Below, one piece after another: positions 6,166-13,781 of a stretch of DNA of 64,000 bases. The notes under the pieces are model-generated. The model ran no database searches and was not told the DNA's origin. It worked only from the letters and a program-made list of their open reading frames with translations. The stretch is taken from the NCBI RefSeq assembly GCF_000278155.1, contig NZ_JH725097.1, forward strand, positions 62,001 through 126,000, in the 5' to 3' direction. This DNA is from Bartonella doshiae NCTC 12862 = ATCC 700133. Its GTDB lineage: Bacteria; Pseudomonadota; Alphaproteobacteria; Rhizobiales; Rhizobiaceae. Positions within the stretch are counted from its first letter, which is position 1; every line of letters begins with the position of its first letter. A program made the translations under genes and the position numbers.

Positions 6166-8339
6166 CTGAAAAAGTTGCCGATGCAAAGGTTAAGTTGTCC
6201 CTTGAAGACAAACTCACCGCACCTCTTAAACATCTTCAAAAAAAATTCGATACATTGTCAAAAACACTCTCACATAGATTGAGTATTCCGCGCTTTTCTG
6301 CTGCTGTAAAAAACATGACAACGAGCCTTCATGGCGTTCAAAGTGCTCTTGGTACAGCTGCAAACCGTGCTTCAGTCTTTACTGGTGCTTTAGGGCTTGC
6401 AGGTGGTGGTCTTGTGGCAAGTGTGACCGCCGTTACCATGAAAACCATGCATCTGGGAGATAGTCTTCATCACGCATCACGACATTTGGGAATGAGTGTT
6501 GCATCGCTTCAATTATGGGGCGATGCAGCCGATAATTCAGGATATTCCGCTGAACTTTTTCAACAATCTCTAGCAACTTTAAATAGGCGTTCTGCACAAG
6601 CCTATGCTGGACAACAAAGAGGCATTATGGGGTTTGAGGCGCTTGGTATTTCTGTCAAAAACGCCTCGGGAAAACTCAAATCAAATTCTACCTTGTTGGA
6701 AGAAATTACCGACAAGATGAGTAAAATGAAAAATCAAGCACAAAGACAGCATATTGCTTCTCTGCTTTTTGGTGGTGATGGCAAGGAAATGGCCGCCATG
6801 CTTGCACAAGGGATGGCGCCCATAAAAGAGCTCTTTGCAAAGGCTAGGAAAGGAAAATGGCTTATAGGTGCCGATGTCGCACAATATGCAGCAGATTTAA
6901 GTGATAAGCTTGGTGCCTTTAAGAAAAAAATAGGGGGTATCGCTAGTTTTATTGGTGCACGTTTCATGCCCGTTATCAATGATATGATTGACAGTTTTTC
7001 TCGCCTGATTGATGAAAACCGTGACCTCATCCAAACAACCGTTGCGAGCTGGGCTAAAACCTTAAGAAAAGCCTTTAATGATTTGCTTAATCCTACCTCT
7101 GATTTAAGAAAAGGTATCAGTGATCTCACAGAGAGGATTAAAGGCTGGTTTCGCTGGCTAGAGCCTTTGGTTGGTGAAATAACCCTCTTTAAGGTGGGGC
7201 TTGTAGCACTTGGCTCGTTCATTTTTGGTCCACTCATTGCCGCATTAGCCGCTGCTGGAGCAGCGTTTGTCACGCTTGGCTATGCAATCATGACCACACC
7301 TATCGGCTGGATACTTGGTGGTATTGCAGCAGTTATTGCACTGTGTAAATACTGGGATGAAATAGATTTCCGGTTGGTTGCATCATTAGCTGTAATTGGT
7401 GCAGCGTTTGTTAAGCTTGGTATCATCATGATGTCCTCTCCTATCACTTGGGTAATTGGTGGCATTGTTGCGCTTATTGCTGTTCTATATGTGCTTTACA
7501 AATATTGGGACAAAATAAAAAGCTTGTTGGTAGCATCATTAGCTGTAATTGGTACAGCATTCGCCGCGCTTCGCATAGTCATGATGTCTACTCCCATAGG
7601 CTGGATAATAGGCGGCATTACAGTGCTTATTGCTACTGGATATCTACTCTACAAAAACTGGAATACCGTAATAAGCTTCTTAGGAAAGCTATGGAATTCT
7701 TTTTACAGCTTATGTAGTAACATTTTCAATAACCTCTTTACGCTCTTTAAAAACTTTTCACCACTCTATTGGATGGCAAAAGGAATCAATGAACTCATTA
7801 AATGGTTGCTTGGCGTTGATTTAATGGAAGCTGGTGCCAATCTCATTGGTAGCTTATGGGACGGCATCAAAAGCCAATGGAATGCTCTATCTGATTGGTT
7901 CAGCAATCAGATTAATCAATTAACCAGCTGGATGCCTAATTGGATGAAAGAAAAGTTAGGCTTTAATATCTCAATCAATAAGACTTCAACGGAGACGATT
8001 AAAACCTTTACCAATGAAACCAATGCACGGGCAAAAAAAATGCTGGATACAGTAGTGGTTACAAATACCCCACCTGAAAAACGCAAGAGTAGTTTTAATA
8101 CAGGCATAGTTGAAACAGGACAAATGCAAGCAACAAATGCAAAAGTGGCTACCTTTAAAGCTCCAAAGCCCATTACGGTTCACAAGCCTGTTGAAGTAGA
8201 CGCCCGTGTAACCATTACAAATCTCAATATTTCAGTACCAAATGGTCTCAAGGACGAAATCAGAGACGCTGTCAATCAAGCACTTGAACGCTATGCAAAA
8301 CAGCAACGTTTAGCCATAGCCTCTAGCCTTTCGGATTAA
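6162..8339 (+). CDS. Tail tape measure protein (P2 gpT-like)
   Basis: 725 residues. The N-terminal part (1-330) is helical and rich in Lys and Gln, with an ALGIS...GKLKSN segment found in TP901/P2-type tape measures. A central hydrophobic zone (about 345-530) follows, then a polar C-terminal third. Tape-measure length sets tail length, and the hydrophobic part is thought to enter the host membrane at injection. The hydrophobic zone consists of three tandem units of about 46-51 residues, each with PIxWxxGG, then a Tyr/Leu/Trp-rich end. The second and third are also near-identical at DNA level around 7376-7415 and 7529-7568. Translation is coupled to E' by ATGA overlap. Confidence 0.92.
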   Translation: MTEKVADAKVKLSLEDKLTAPLKHLQKKFDTLSKTLSHRLSIPRFSAAVKNMTTSLHGVQSALGTAANRASVFTGALGLAGGGLVASVTAVTMKTMHLGDSLHHASRHLGMSVASLQLWGDAADNSGYSAELFQQSLATLNRRSAQAYAGQQRGIMGFEALGISVKNASGKLKSNSTLLEEITDKMSKMKNQAQRQHIASLLFGGDGKEMAAMLAQGMAPIKELFAKARKGKWLIGADVAQYAADLSDKLGAFKKKIGGIASFIGARFMPVINDMIDSFSRLIDENRDLIQTTVASWAKTLRKAFNDLLNPTSDLRKGISDLTERIKGWFRWLEPLVGEITLFKVGLVALGSFIFGPLIAALAAAGAAFVTLGYAIMTTPIGWILGGIAAVIALCKYWDEIDFRLVASLAVIGAAFVKLGIIMMSSPITWVIGGIVALIAVLYVLYKYWDKIKSLLVASLAVIGTAFAALRIVMMSTPIGWIIGGITVLIATGYLLYKNWNTVISFLGKLWNSFYSLCSNIFNNLFTLFKNFSPLYWMAKGINELIKWLLGVDLMEAGANLIGSLWDGIKSQWNALSDWFSNQINQLTSWMPNWMKEKLGFNISINKTSTETIKTFTNETNARAKKMLDTVVVTNTPPEKRKSSFNTGIVETGQMQATNAKVATFKAPKPITVHKPVEVDARVTITNLNISVPNGLKDEIRDAVNQALERYAKQQRLAIASSLSD

Positions 8340-8344
8340 ATACC

Positions 8345-8725
8345 ATGATGTTAGCTTTGGGTGGTTTTATTTTTTCGATTGAAACAGCAGCTTACCAAAC
8401 ACTTGATATGTCTTATGGTGTTCCATGGGTGGAGCAAGGGCGATTGGGGAGAAAGGCTGCTCTTCAATTGCCTGCTGTTGCAAATGTGGAATTTTCTTTA
8501 GCAGGCGTGATTTATCCAGATTTCAAAGGCGGTCACAGACAGCTCGAATATTTGCGACAAATAGCGCATATGGGACCTCACATTCTTGTGACCGGTCAAG
8601 GCAAAATCTTAGGTAAGTTTGTCATTCTTTCTGTAGAGGAAAAGCAAAGCATTTTTCATCATAATGGCACCCCCAAAAAACAAGAATTTACAATAAAATT
8701 GAGAGAGTATGGTGAAGACCTATGA
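8345..8725 (+). CDS. Tail completion/terminator protein (P2 gpU-like)
   Basis: 126 residues beginning MMLALGGFIFSIETAAYQTL, the standard gpU opening (ALGxFxFxxxTxxYQ). It continues with WVEQGRLGRKAALQLPA and IYPDFKGG, both characteristic. gpU caps the tail end and takes part in tail length termination and head joining. It lies between the tape measure and gpX as in P2. The gpX start overlaps its stop by 4 bases. No anomalies seen. Confidence 0.9.
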   Translation: MMLALGGFIFSIETAAYQTLDMSYGVPWVEQGRLGRKAALQLPAVANVEFSLAGVIYPDFKGGHRQLEYLRQIAHMGPHILVTGQGKILGKFVILSVEEKQSIFHHNGTPKKQEFTIKLREYGEDL

Positions 8726-8946
8726 GTGATCTTTATATGACCAAAGATGGCGATATGGTGGATGCCATTTGCTGGAAATACTATGCCAAAGGTCAACAAG
8801 CACTTGCTGTTGAACACGTCTATGCAGCGAATTTGAGGCTTGCAGACTATGGACCCATTTTAAAAGCAGGTATCACGATACTCTTACCAACCCTCCCCTA
8901 TCCGAAAGCCACACCAGTGATCAGAATTTGGGGTAGCAAATCATGA
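8722..8946 (+). CDS. Tail protein X (P2 gpX-like, LysM-type)
   Basis: 74 residues: YMTKDGDMVDAICWKYYAKG, then VYAANLRLADYGPILKAGIT. This is the short gpX family, built like a LysM fold and placed between U and D in P2. It is needed for tail assembly, probably at the hub or baseplate. It overlaps both neighbours by 4 bases, so U-X-D is one translationally coupled unit. Confidence 0.9.
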   Translation: MSDLYMTKDGDMVDAICWKYYAKGQQALAVEHVYAANLRLADYGPILKAGITILLPTLPYPKATPVIRIWGSKS

Positions 8947-10253
8947 AACCTTTTTGCACGGTTCTGGCAAATGGAGAAGACATCACCAAAACGCTCATGG
9001 ATTATGTTTTATCAATTGAAATTACCGATGAAGCAGAAAACAAAAGTGATCGTATCACTATAGAGCTTGATGACCGTGCGCGTGACAGTGATAACGGCTT
9101 TTTAGATATACCCCTCATCGGGACAGTTATTTCCATAACACTTGGCTATGAAGGTGGGAAAAACCGCGATATGGGAGCCTATCTTATTGATGAAATCTCT
9201 GTGAGCAGTCCACCGCAAAGCTTAAGTGTTACAGGGCGCGCCGCATCAATGAACACGTCTTACAGAACTCCAAAAAGCCAATCCTATCACCAACAAACCC
9301 TTGGCAGTATTGTTCAAGAGATAGCAGAGCGTAATGGCTATACGCCAAAGGTTGATCCTTCTCTTGCAAAAATCGTTGTGCGTCACATTGACCAAACAGC
9401 TGAAAGCGATATGGCTTTTGCTACACGCCTTGCAGAAGACTATGATGCGGTAGCGAAACCCGTTGATGGCAAGCTTGTTTTGGCTAAACGGGGGGAAGGC
9501 AAAGCCATCACTGGTGAAACACTCCCCGTTATTGTTATTCATGAGAAACATTGTACCTCTTGGGATTTTAAATACAGCGCACGGGATGAAGCAGGTGCAG
9601 CCAATGGCTTAGAAACGGATGTGGGAGACGACCAAAAAGCTGCAGCTGATGCACGAGAACCAGAAGAGATTGATGATGATGAAAACCTTATCCATATGGA
9701 TGACAATGACAGAGCACTATCATCATCTGAATCAGAAAAAGCAGAAACAACACCTGAGAAAGAAGAGGAAGACAAAGAGAAAAAAGGCGGTGTTCTTGCA
9801 ACCTATCATGATATCCGCAGTGGTGAAAAAAAAGAAGTTAAAGTTGGTAAACCACCGTTTCATGAACTCAAATACACTTATCACAATCAGGCAGAAGCTG
9901 TTGCGGCCATTGCCGCTTATCGCAATAAGTCATCACGCGGTAAATCTTCTTTCTCCTGTGATATTGGTGGTGATCCCTTTGTGCAAGCAGAAGCAAAGCT
10001 TGTTCAGGAGCCCCCTTTTCGCCCCTATATACCAGCAGAATGGCGCATCAAAAGCGTCAAGCACAAACTTGATAAAACAGGTGGTTACACCACAAAAATA
10101 GAGTGCGAACTTTTTGATGAAGCCCAAGAAGATGCGGCTGGAAACGTTGCAAACACAAAGCCAGACAAGGATGATACCCTTGATCCAAACGCCCCACAAG
10201 ACGCATGTGACGAAGGTGAAGGCGTTATCCATATGGATGAAGAGGATACATGA
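8943..10253 (+). CDS. Tail hub protein / late control D (P2 gpD-like)
   Basis: 436 residues. The N-terminus (CTVLANGEDITKTLMDYVLSIEITD) and the segment YRTPKSQSYHQQTLGSIVQE are typical of gpD, which forms the hub at the tube tip under the spike. The usual family length is about 340-390. Here extra acidic sequence occurs twice: at about residues 225-290, rich in Asp/Glu/Lys and containing EEIDDDENLIHMDDND, and at the C-terminus, with a similar GEGVIHMDEEDT. The repeated IHMD with acidic surroundings suggests an internal duplication. This is the last tail gene; mazEF lies beyond on the other strand. Confidence 0.9.
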   Translation: MKPFCTVLANGEDITKTLMDYVLSIEITDEAENKSDRITIELDDRARDSDNGFLDIPLIGTVISITLGYEGGKNRDMGAYLIDEISVSSPPQSLSVTGRAASMNTSYRTPKSQSYHQQTLGSIVQEIAERNGYTPKVDPSLAKIVVRHIDQTAESDMAFATRLAEDYDAVAKPVDGKLVLAKRGEGKAITGETLPVIVIHEKHCTSWDFKYSARDEAGAANGLETDVGDDQKAAADAREPEEIDDDENLIHMDDNDRALSSSESEKAETTPEKEEEDKEKKGGVLATYHDIRSGEKKEVKVGKPPFHELKYTYHNQAEAVAAIAAYRNKSSRGKSSFSCDIGGDPFVQAEAKLVQEPPFRPYIPAEWRIKSVKHKLDKTGGYTTKIECELFDEAQEDAAGNVANTKPDKDDTLDPNAPQDACDEGEGVIHMDEEDT

Positions 10254-10319
10254 GAATAAAGCTATCTTATCTAATGATGATAAAAAGCATATTCTTATCC
10301 GAAAAAAGAAATCCAATTT

Positions 10320-10643
10320 TTATTTTACTATTCCTAAAAATACAGCCAAACAACGTTCAATCTCTAGCATTTCCTTTGCTTGAAGAGAGCCAAAAATGGA
10401 ACTCATTTTGTCACATCTTACCGTCATAATCTTATCAATCATTACTTGCGAAGGTTTTTGCAAACCATTTTTAGCGTTTGGCTGAATCGTAATGCGGAGT
10501 AATGGTGCATCAACAAGTGTACTTGTAATTGGTAAAACCGTCATGCTGGTATGTTTACTAAATTGATTAGCTTGAATGATCAATGCGGGTCTTGGTTTAC
10601 CAAAATCACCTTGTATCGCTATTGTTACCAGAGAACCACGCAT
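10320..10643 (-). CDS. mazF: MazF/PemK-family toxin
   Basis: 107 residues from the ATG at 10643, which overlaps the antitoxin stop (TGATG). It begins MRGSLVTIAIQGDFGKPRPALIIQ, the PemK/MazF opening in which the GKPRPALI motif helps form the active site. TVLPITSTL and the conserved Ser/Thr region follow. MazF enzymes are sequence-specific mRNA or tRNA endonucleases. The antitoxin upstream is of the DUF3018 type, a pairing common in Rhizobiales. The pair is convergent with the tail operon. It is the second complete toxin-antitoxin pair in this prophage. Confidence 0.88.
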   Translation of the reverse strand: MRGSLVTIAIQGDFGKPRPALIIQANQFSKHTSMTVLPITSTLVDAPLLRITIQPNAKNGLQKPSQVMIDKIMTVRCDKMSSIFGSLQAKEMLEIERCLAVFLGIVK

Positions 10644-10867
10644 CAGTCTGTCCAATCATCAACATCCATTAAAGATTGGTCCATAAACAATTGTATAGAT
10701 GTATCAGCTTTATCCATTTTTGCTACTAAGCGACATTGGCGACGACACTCTTCTGCAAAATTTGGCTGGCGTGTATCTGGAACCCAAATCTGCATTAAGC
10801 GCAAACCTGCTTTTCTTTGCGCATTGCGATGTTTTTGAACCCGTTCATTAACGTGCATTGTACCCAT
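10643..10867 (-). CDS. mazE: MazE-like antitoxin (DUF3018 type)
   Basis: 74 residues from the ATG at 10867, which has GGAG 8 bases upstream; the frame is open back to 10969 but that part is not family-like. It begins MGTMHVNERVQKHRNAQRKAGLR and has the motif IQVWVPDTR-like (here MQIWVPDTRQPNFAEECRRQ), typical of DUF3018 antitoxins paired with PemK/MazF. The acidic C-terminus (MDVDDWTD) is likely the toxin-binding part. It would repress its own operon through the 12-bp inverted repeat at 10885-10925. Stop and toxin start overlap. Confidence 0.85.
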   Translation of the reverse strand: MGTMHVNERVQKHRNAQRKAGLRLMQIWVPDTRQPNFAEECRRQCRLVAKMDKADTSIQLFMDQSLMDVDDWTD

Positions 10868-10884
10868 AATAAAATCTCCATTAT

Positions 10885-10925
10885 GTTTCATGTAACGTAT
10901 AACACAGAAAAAAGTTACATGAAAC
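10885..10925 (-). promoter_or_regulatory. mazEF operator: perfect 12-bp inverted repeat
   Basis: GTTTCATGTAAC (10885-10896) and GTTACATGAAAC (10914-10925) are exact reverse complements with a 17-base spacer holding a possible -10 (TTATAC on the minus strand). It lies 18 bases upstream of the antitoxin start. Symmetry and place fit binding of two antitoxin dimers across the promoter. Confidence 0.75.
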
Positions 10926-10973
10926 GAGATTTTTAATAAAAGGCAATAATTGCAATTTTTAATATTCACTCAT

Positions 10974-10998
10974 CCCCACCTTGTGTGGGGCTTTTTTT
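10974..10998 (+). terminator. Intrinsic terminator just upstream of the lysozyme gene
   Basis: CCCCAC (10974-10979), loop CTTGT, GTGGGG (10985-10990), then C and seven T. A strong plus-strand terminator ending 12 bases before the lysozyme ATG at 11011. It can stop tail read-through, so lysis-gene expression would need antitermination or a promoter nearby. Confidence 0.8.
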
Positions 10999-11010
10999 AT
11001 GGAGCAACAT

Positions 11011-11673
11011 ATGCGAAAAATATCATCAGAAGGACTAGCACTTATCAAACAATGGGAAGGTTTGCGTTTGAACGCCTATAAAGATGCCATTGGGGTGTGG
11101 ACAATAGGTTATGGACATACAAACAGTGCTGGAAAGCCTTTTATTTACGAAGGCATGACAATCACTGAAAAGCAAGCAGAAGAAATTCTTTGCCAAGACT
11201 TAAGACAATTTGAAAATGCCGTTGAACGCGCTGTGACAGTTTCATTAACGGATGAACAATTCGCGGCGTTAGTGTCTTTTTGCTATAATGTAGGAACAGG
11301 AGCCTTTTGTAACTCGACACTGTTAAAAAAGCTCAATCAAGGTGAATATGAAGCTGTCCCTGCAGAGCTACAGAAATGGACCAAAGCAGGCGGTAAACGT
11401 CTTCAAGGTCTAGCACACCGGCGTGCAGCAGAAACAGGCTTATGGGCAAAAGGAGCTTATGTTTCTTCCAATTATCAAACAGTCGAAACGCAAGCACCAA
11501 CGGGGGTTTTCAAAGCAGAAGCACTTGCACCGATTATTGGCTCTTTTTCTGGGCTTGGTGGTTTGTTAGCAGGAAACGGTCCGATTCAATGGGCCTTGGC
11601 CACCATTATGATTTTAGCCGCATGTGCTGGTATTTTCTTTGTTGCTAAACGCTTTCAGGAGCATCGCCTATGA
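11011..11673 (+). CDS. GH24 lysozyme (endolysin) with C-terminal membrane anchor, copy 1
   Basis: 220 residues from the ATG at 11011 (GGAG 7 bases upstream; an upstream in-frame ATG at 10981 overlaps the terminator). The T4-lysozyme type triad is intact: Glu in KQWEGL, Asp eight residues later in KDAIG, Thr five further in TIGYGHT. It cleaves the N-acetylmuramic acid to N-acetylglucosamine bond of peptidoglycan. There is no N-terminal signal or SAR helix. Instead residues about 185-210 form a hydrophobic helix (IQWALATIMILAACAGIFFVA) followed by a basic tail. The stop overlaps the Rz-like start (ATGA). A close paralogue lies at 22066. Confidence 0.9.
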   Translation: MRKISSEGLALIKQWEGLRLNAYKDAIGVWTIGYGHTNSAGKPFIYEGMTITEKQAEEILCQDLRQFENAVERAVTVSLTDEQFAALVSFCYNVGTGAFCNSTLLKKLNQGEYEAVPAELQKWTKAGGKRLQGLAHRRAAETGLWAKGAYVSSNYQTVETQAPTGVFKAEALAPIIGSFSGLGGLLAGNGPIQWALATIMILAACAGIFFVAKRFQEHRL

Positions 11674-11897
11674 TCTTATGGATAAAAAAAAATCTAATGG
11701 TAACAGCTGCGGTTTTAGCCGCTTTTTTTATTGCATTAGCAAGAGCTTTTACTCTTGGTAAAAAGAGTGAACAACAAAAGCAAACAGAAAAAGCTTTAAA
11801 AGCAGCCACAACACGTCTGGAGGTGGAAAGTGAAGTTAATCAAAAAAGTGATGCTGATGTGCGTGCTGCTCTCTCTGATTGGTTGCGCGACAAATAA
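11670..11897 (+). CDS. Inner-membrane spanin, Rz-like, copy 1
   Basis: 75 residues: one N-terminal transmembrane helix (about 8-26, LMVTAAVLAAFFIALARAF) then a charged helical, coiled-coil-prone domain rich in Lys, Glu and Gln. This is the build of Rz i-spanins, which join an outer-membrane lipoprotein to fuse inner and outer membranes at the end of lysis. A lipoprotein gene starts inside it in another frame at 11830, the classical Rz/Rz1 nesting. Shorter than lambda Rz. Sequence alone would not identify it; architecture and context do. Confidence 0.78.
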   Translation: MILWIKKNLMVTAAVLAAFFIALARAFTLGKKSEQQKQTEKALKAATTRLEVESEVNQKSDADVRAALSDWLRDK

Positions 11898-12036
11898 ATA
11901 TGTTTCTTCTTGTGTTGGTTGGTTGCCTATTTATTTAAAACAGCAAGATCTGAACACCATCAGTTCAAACTTAGCAAGAGAGATCTTAAAGCACAATAAA
12001 CAAGGTGAACACGTGTGTGGGTGGAAACATGGCTAG
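11830..12036 (+). CDS. Outer-membrane spanin lipoprotein, Rz1-like, copy 1
   Basis: 68 residues with a GTG start at 11830 and GGAGG six bases upstream. A lipoprotein signal peptide ends in LLSLIGC (lipobox, Cys at about 19). The mature part is short and polar. It overlaps the Rz-like gene by 68 bases in a shifted frame, as in lambda Rz1. It should be exported, lipidated and sorted to the outer membrane, where it meets the i-spanin. The next small membrane-protein gene begins 8 bases before its stop. Note the extra cysteines (SSCVGW, VCGWK) in the mature part, which may form disulphides. Confidence 0.8.
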   Translation: MKLIKKVMLMCVLLSLIGCATNKYVSSCVGWLPIYLKQQDLNTISSNLAREILKHNKQGEHVCGWKHG

Positions 12037-12241
12037 AAAAAGAACAAAAGACGATACAGAACTTACAGAAGCAGAAAAAGAAATCCTTCAGGAAATCATC
12101 ATGACCTATAAAAGTGTAAAAGTGATGTCGCGTTATACAAAATGGATTGTACTCATTATACTCTTATTGGCACTTGATTTTTCACGTATCATGGATGCGT
12201 TTGTAAGTATTTTTACACAAAAACCAAATATCCGACTCTAA
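12029..12241 (+). CDS. Small single-pass membrane protein, candidate holin, copy 1
   Basis: 70 residues from the ATG at 12029. A charged N-terminal helix (MARKRTKDDTELTEAEKEIL) is followed by one transmembrane segment (about 38-56, KWIVLIILLLALDFSRI) and a short tail. I do not recognise a named family. As the only other membrane protein of the cassette it is a holin candidate. Holins usually have 1-3 helices and set lysis timing. Against this, its position after Rz1 is unusual, and it could instead be an antiholin or an unrelated membrane protein. It is conserved in the second cassette at 23081, so it belongs functionally to the set. Confidence 0.55.
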   Translation: MARKRTKDDTELTEAEKEILQEIIMTYKSVKVMSRYTKWIVLIILLLALDFSRIMDAFVSIFTQKPNIRL

Positions 12242-12414
12242 ACATACTCTGAGACGCGCGAAATTCTTTAGAAAATGAATTCTTAATTTTGCTCGTCTCA
12301 TGGAGACTATCAATAATAGCTTTACACATTTAAAACTGTTATTTTCACAGAATTGGACATATCAAATTTCTCTTCAAAATAGCTAAAAACACTGCAGAGG
12401 TAATTGTAAAAATT

Positions 12415-13566
12415 CTATCCTGTTATAAATGAAGCCCACTGTTCCAAGAGAACATGTCGCTGTTCTAAAAAATCCGTTCGCATGTAGGCTTTCGTCACTG
12501 AACTCCCAACTGTATGTGCAAGAACAGTTTCAGCAATCTCAAATGGTGTTGATGTTGTCTCTGCTATCCAATCCCGTAAGCTTGAACGAAAACCATGGGG
12601 ACGATAGGTTAAGCCGCAAAGTGTCATATATTTTGCCATGGTAGCATCAGAAATGGGGTTGCCTCTAAGACCAGAAAAGAGAAAACCATTCTTTTCAAAG
12701 GGGAGAGTTTTTTCAATAACTCTCAAAGCTTCATCACTTAGTGGCACACGAAAGTCTGAAACTTTCCCTACAATACCTTTCATGTTTTCTTTTGGTATCG
12801 TCCATATATTTTTGTCAATTTGTTCAAGGCGCAAATAGCGCAATGGATATGACCGTGCTCCTGTCAAAATCAATAACTTCAGTGCTAAATTTGAAAGGAT
12901 CTTATCATCCAAGCTTTGATAAAATGCCGGAACCTCTTGCCATGGCATAGCAGGAATATTTGTTGATGTCGCACGTGGTTTTCCTAAAAGAGCGCGTGCC
13001 TTCATACAAGCCTGTAGATCAACATCTAAACCAAGAGCCGCAGCATATTTCAAGCAAATGTTAATACGATTAAGTGCTTTTCTTGCCGTATCTGCTTTTT
13101 CATGCCAAAGGGGTGCGAGAACATTGCGAATGATATTGGCTGTTAATTTTTCTATAGGTAATTTGCCTATGTGTGGAATCACGTGCAACTCTAGTGGAGA
13201 AAACCAGCGGCCGTTTTTACCTTCATTTTTCAACTCTGCTTTTTTGCTTTCAAAAGCCACTTTTGCAATTTCTTGAAAAATATTGCTTTGCTGTTTTAAA
13301 ACGGTTTGTTCCCTAAAGACAATAGGATCATTGCCTTCTTTAAGAATATCACTATAATATCTTGCAAGCTCACGCGCTTCTTTTAAAGAGAGTTTCGTAA
13401 CAGGACCAAGTCCCATTTCACGACGCTTATTGTGGTGCGTATAGCGAAAAAACCAAGAGCGTGTATTGTCTTTTCGAACATTTAACCATAGCCCTGCCCC
13501 ATCACAATATTTTCCTTGTGGAGAGGACTTTACAAGTAATGCTGATAATCGATGAATCGCCCTCAC
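12415..13566 (-). CDS. int: P4-type tyrosine integrase
   Basis: 383 residues. The N-terminal arm domain (HRLSALLVKSSPQGKYCDGAGLWL...KKRREMGLG) and the KEARELARYY stretch are standard for P4/CP4-57-like integrases. The catalytic half shows the first Arg in LTGARSYPLRYLR, the H-x-x-R box in YRPHGFRSSLRDW, a further His in LAHTVG, and the nucleophile Tyr in VTKAYMRTD. It catalyses integration and excision at att, commonly in tRNA 3' ends. It is convergent with the lysis genes, and its 5' end points to the putative tRNA-Phe att at 13765. Repeats at 13582-13641 just upstream may be arm-type sites. It looks intact. Confidence 0.93.
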   Translation of the reverse strand: MRAIHRLSALLVKSSPQGKYCDGAGLWLNVRKDNTRSWFFRYTHHNKRREMGLGPVTKLSLKEARELARYYSDILKEGNDPIVFREQTVLKQQSNIFQEIAKVAFESKKAELKNEGKNGRWFSPLELHVIPHIGKLPIEKLTANIIRNVLAPLWHEKADTARKALNRINICLKYAAALGLDVDLQACMKARALLGKPRATSTNIPAMPWQEVPAFYQSLDDKILSNLALKLLILTGARSYPLRYLRLEQIDKNIWTIPKENMKGIVGKVSDFRVPLSDEALRVIEKTLPFEKNGFLFSGLRGNPISDATMAKYMTLCGLTYRPHGFRSSLRDWIAETTSTPFEIAETVLAHTVGSSVTKAYMRTDFLEQRHVLLEQWASFITG

Positions 13567-13581
13567 TTAACGTCCCCTCTC

Positions 13582-13641
13582 GTCCACCTTTTCAAGCATT
13601 GCTCGTCCACCTTTTTTGGTCCACCTTTTAGACCACCTTTA
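13582..13641. repeat. Four direct repeats of GTCCACCTTTT upstream of int
   Basis: Exact copies at 13582-13592, 13605-13615 and 13619-13629, plus a variant GACCACCTTTA at 13631-13641; start-to-start spacing 23, 14 and 12. They lie between the integrase start and the putative att core. Arm-type integrase sites or excisionase/repressor sites are the natural guess. All run in the same direction. Confidence 0.7.
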
Positions 13642-13764
13642 ATTTCTGATTTGAGATTTTTTCTTTAATACTTACTTTTTTTATTGAATCATAAAAAGCT
13701 ATAGACATCAATACGCCCTTACACATCTTTATATACTTTGAATCTTGTTGCTAAGCCCCTGCTT

Positions 13765-13781
13765 GCCGCGTCTGGGCACCA
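13765..13781 (+). other. Probable attR: 3' end fragment of tRNA-Phe
   Basis: GCCGCGTCTGGGCACCA matches the T-stem 3' strand, acceptor strand (TCTGGGC), discriminator A and CCA of alphaproteobacterial tRNA-Phe, whose 5' end is typically GCCCAGA. No tRNA body precedes it. A P4-type integrase starts 199 bases to the left. This is what is left at the distal end when a phage integrates into a tRNA gene; the intact tRNA-Phe would lie left of the window. Confidence 0.55.

Noticed and set aside
9539-10383. ORFs antisense or out of frame to gpD, including Lys/Met-rich 9619-10101
   Set aside because: Low-complexity shadows of the acidic repeat region.
12250-12300. TGAGACG/CGTCTCA inverted repeat after cassette 1
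   Set aside because: The loop is 37 bases and no T-run follows; too weak to call a terminator, though it could mark the end of both convergent transcripts.
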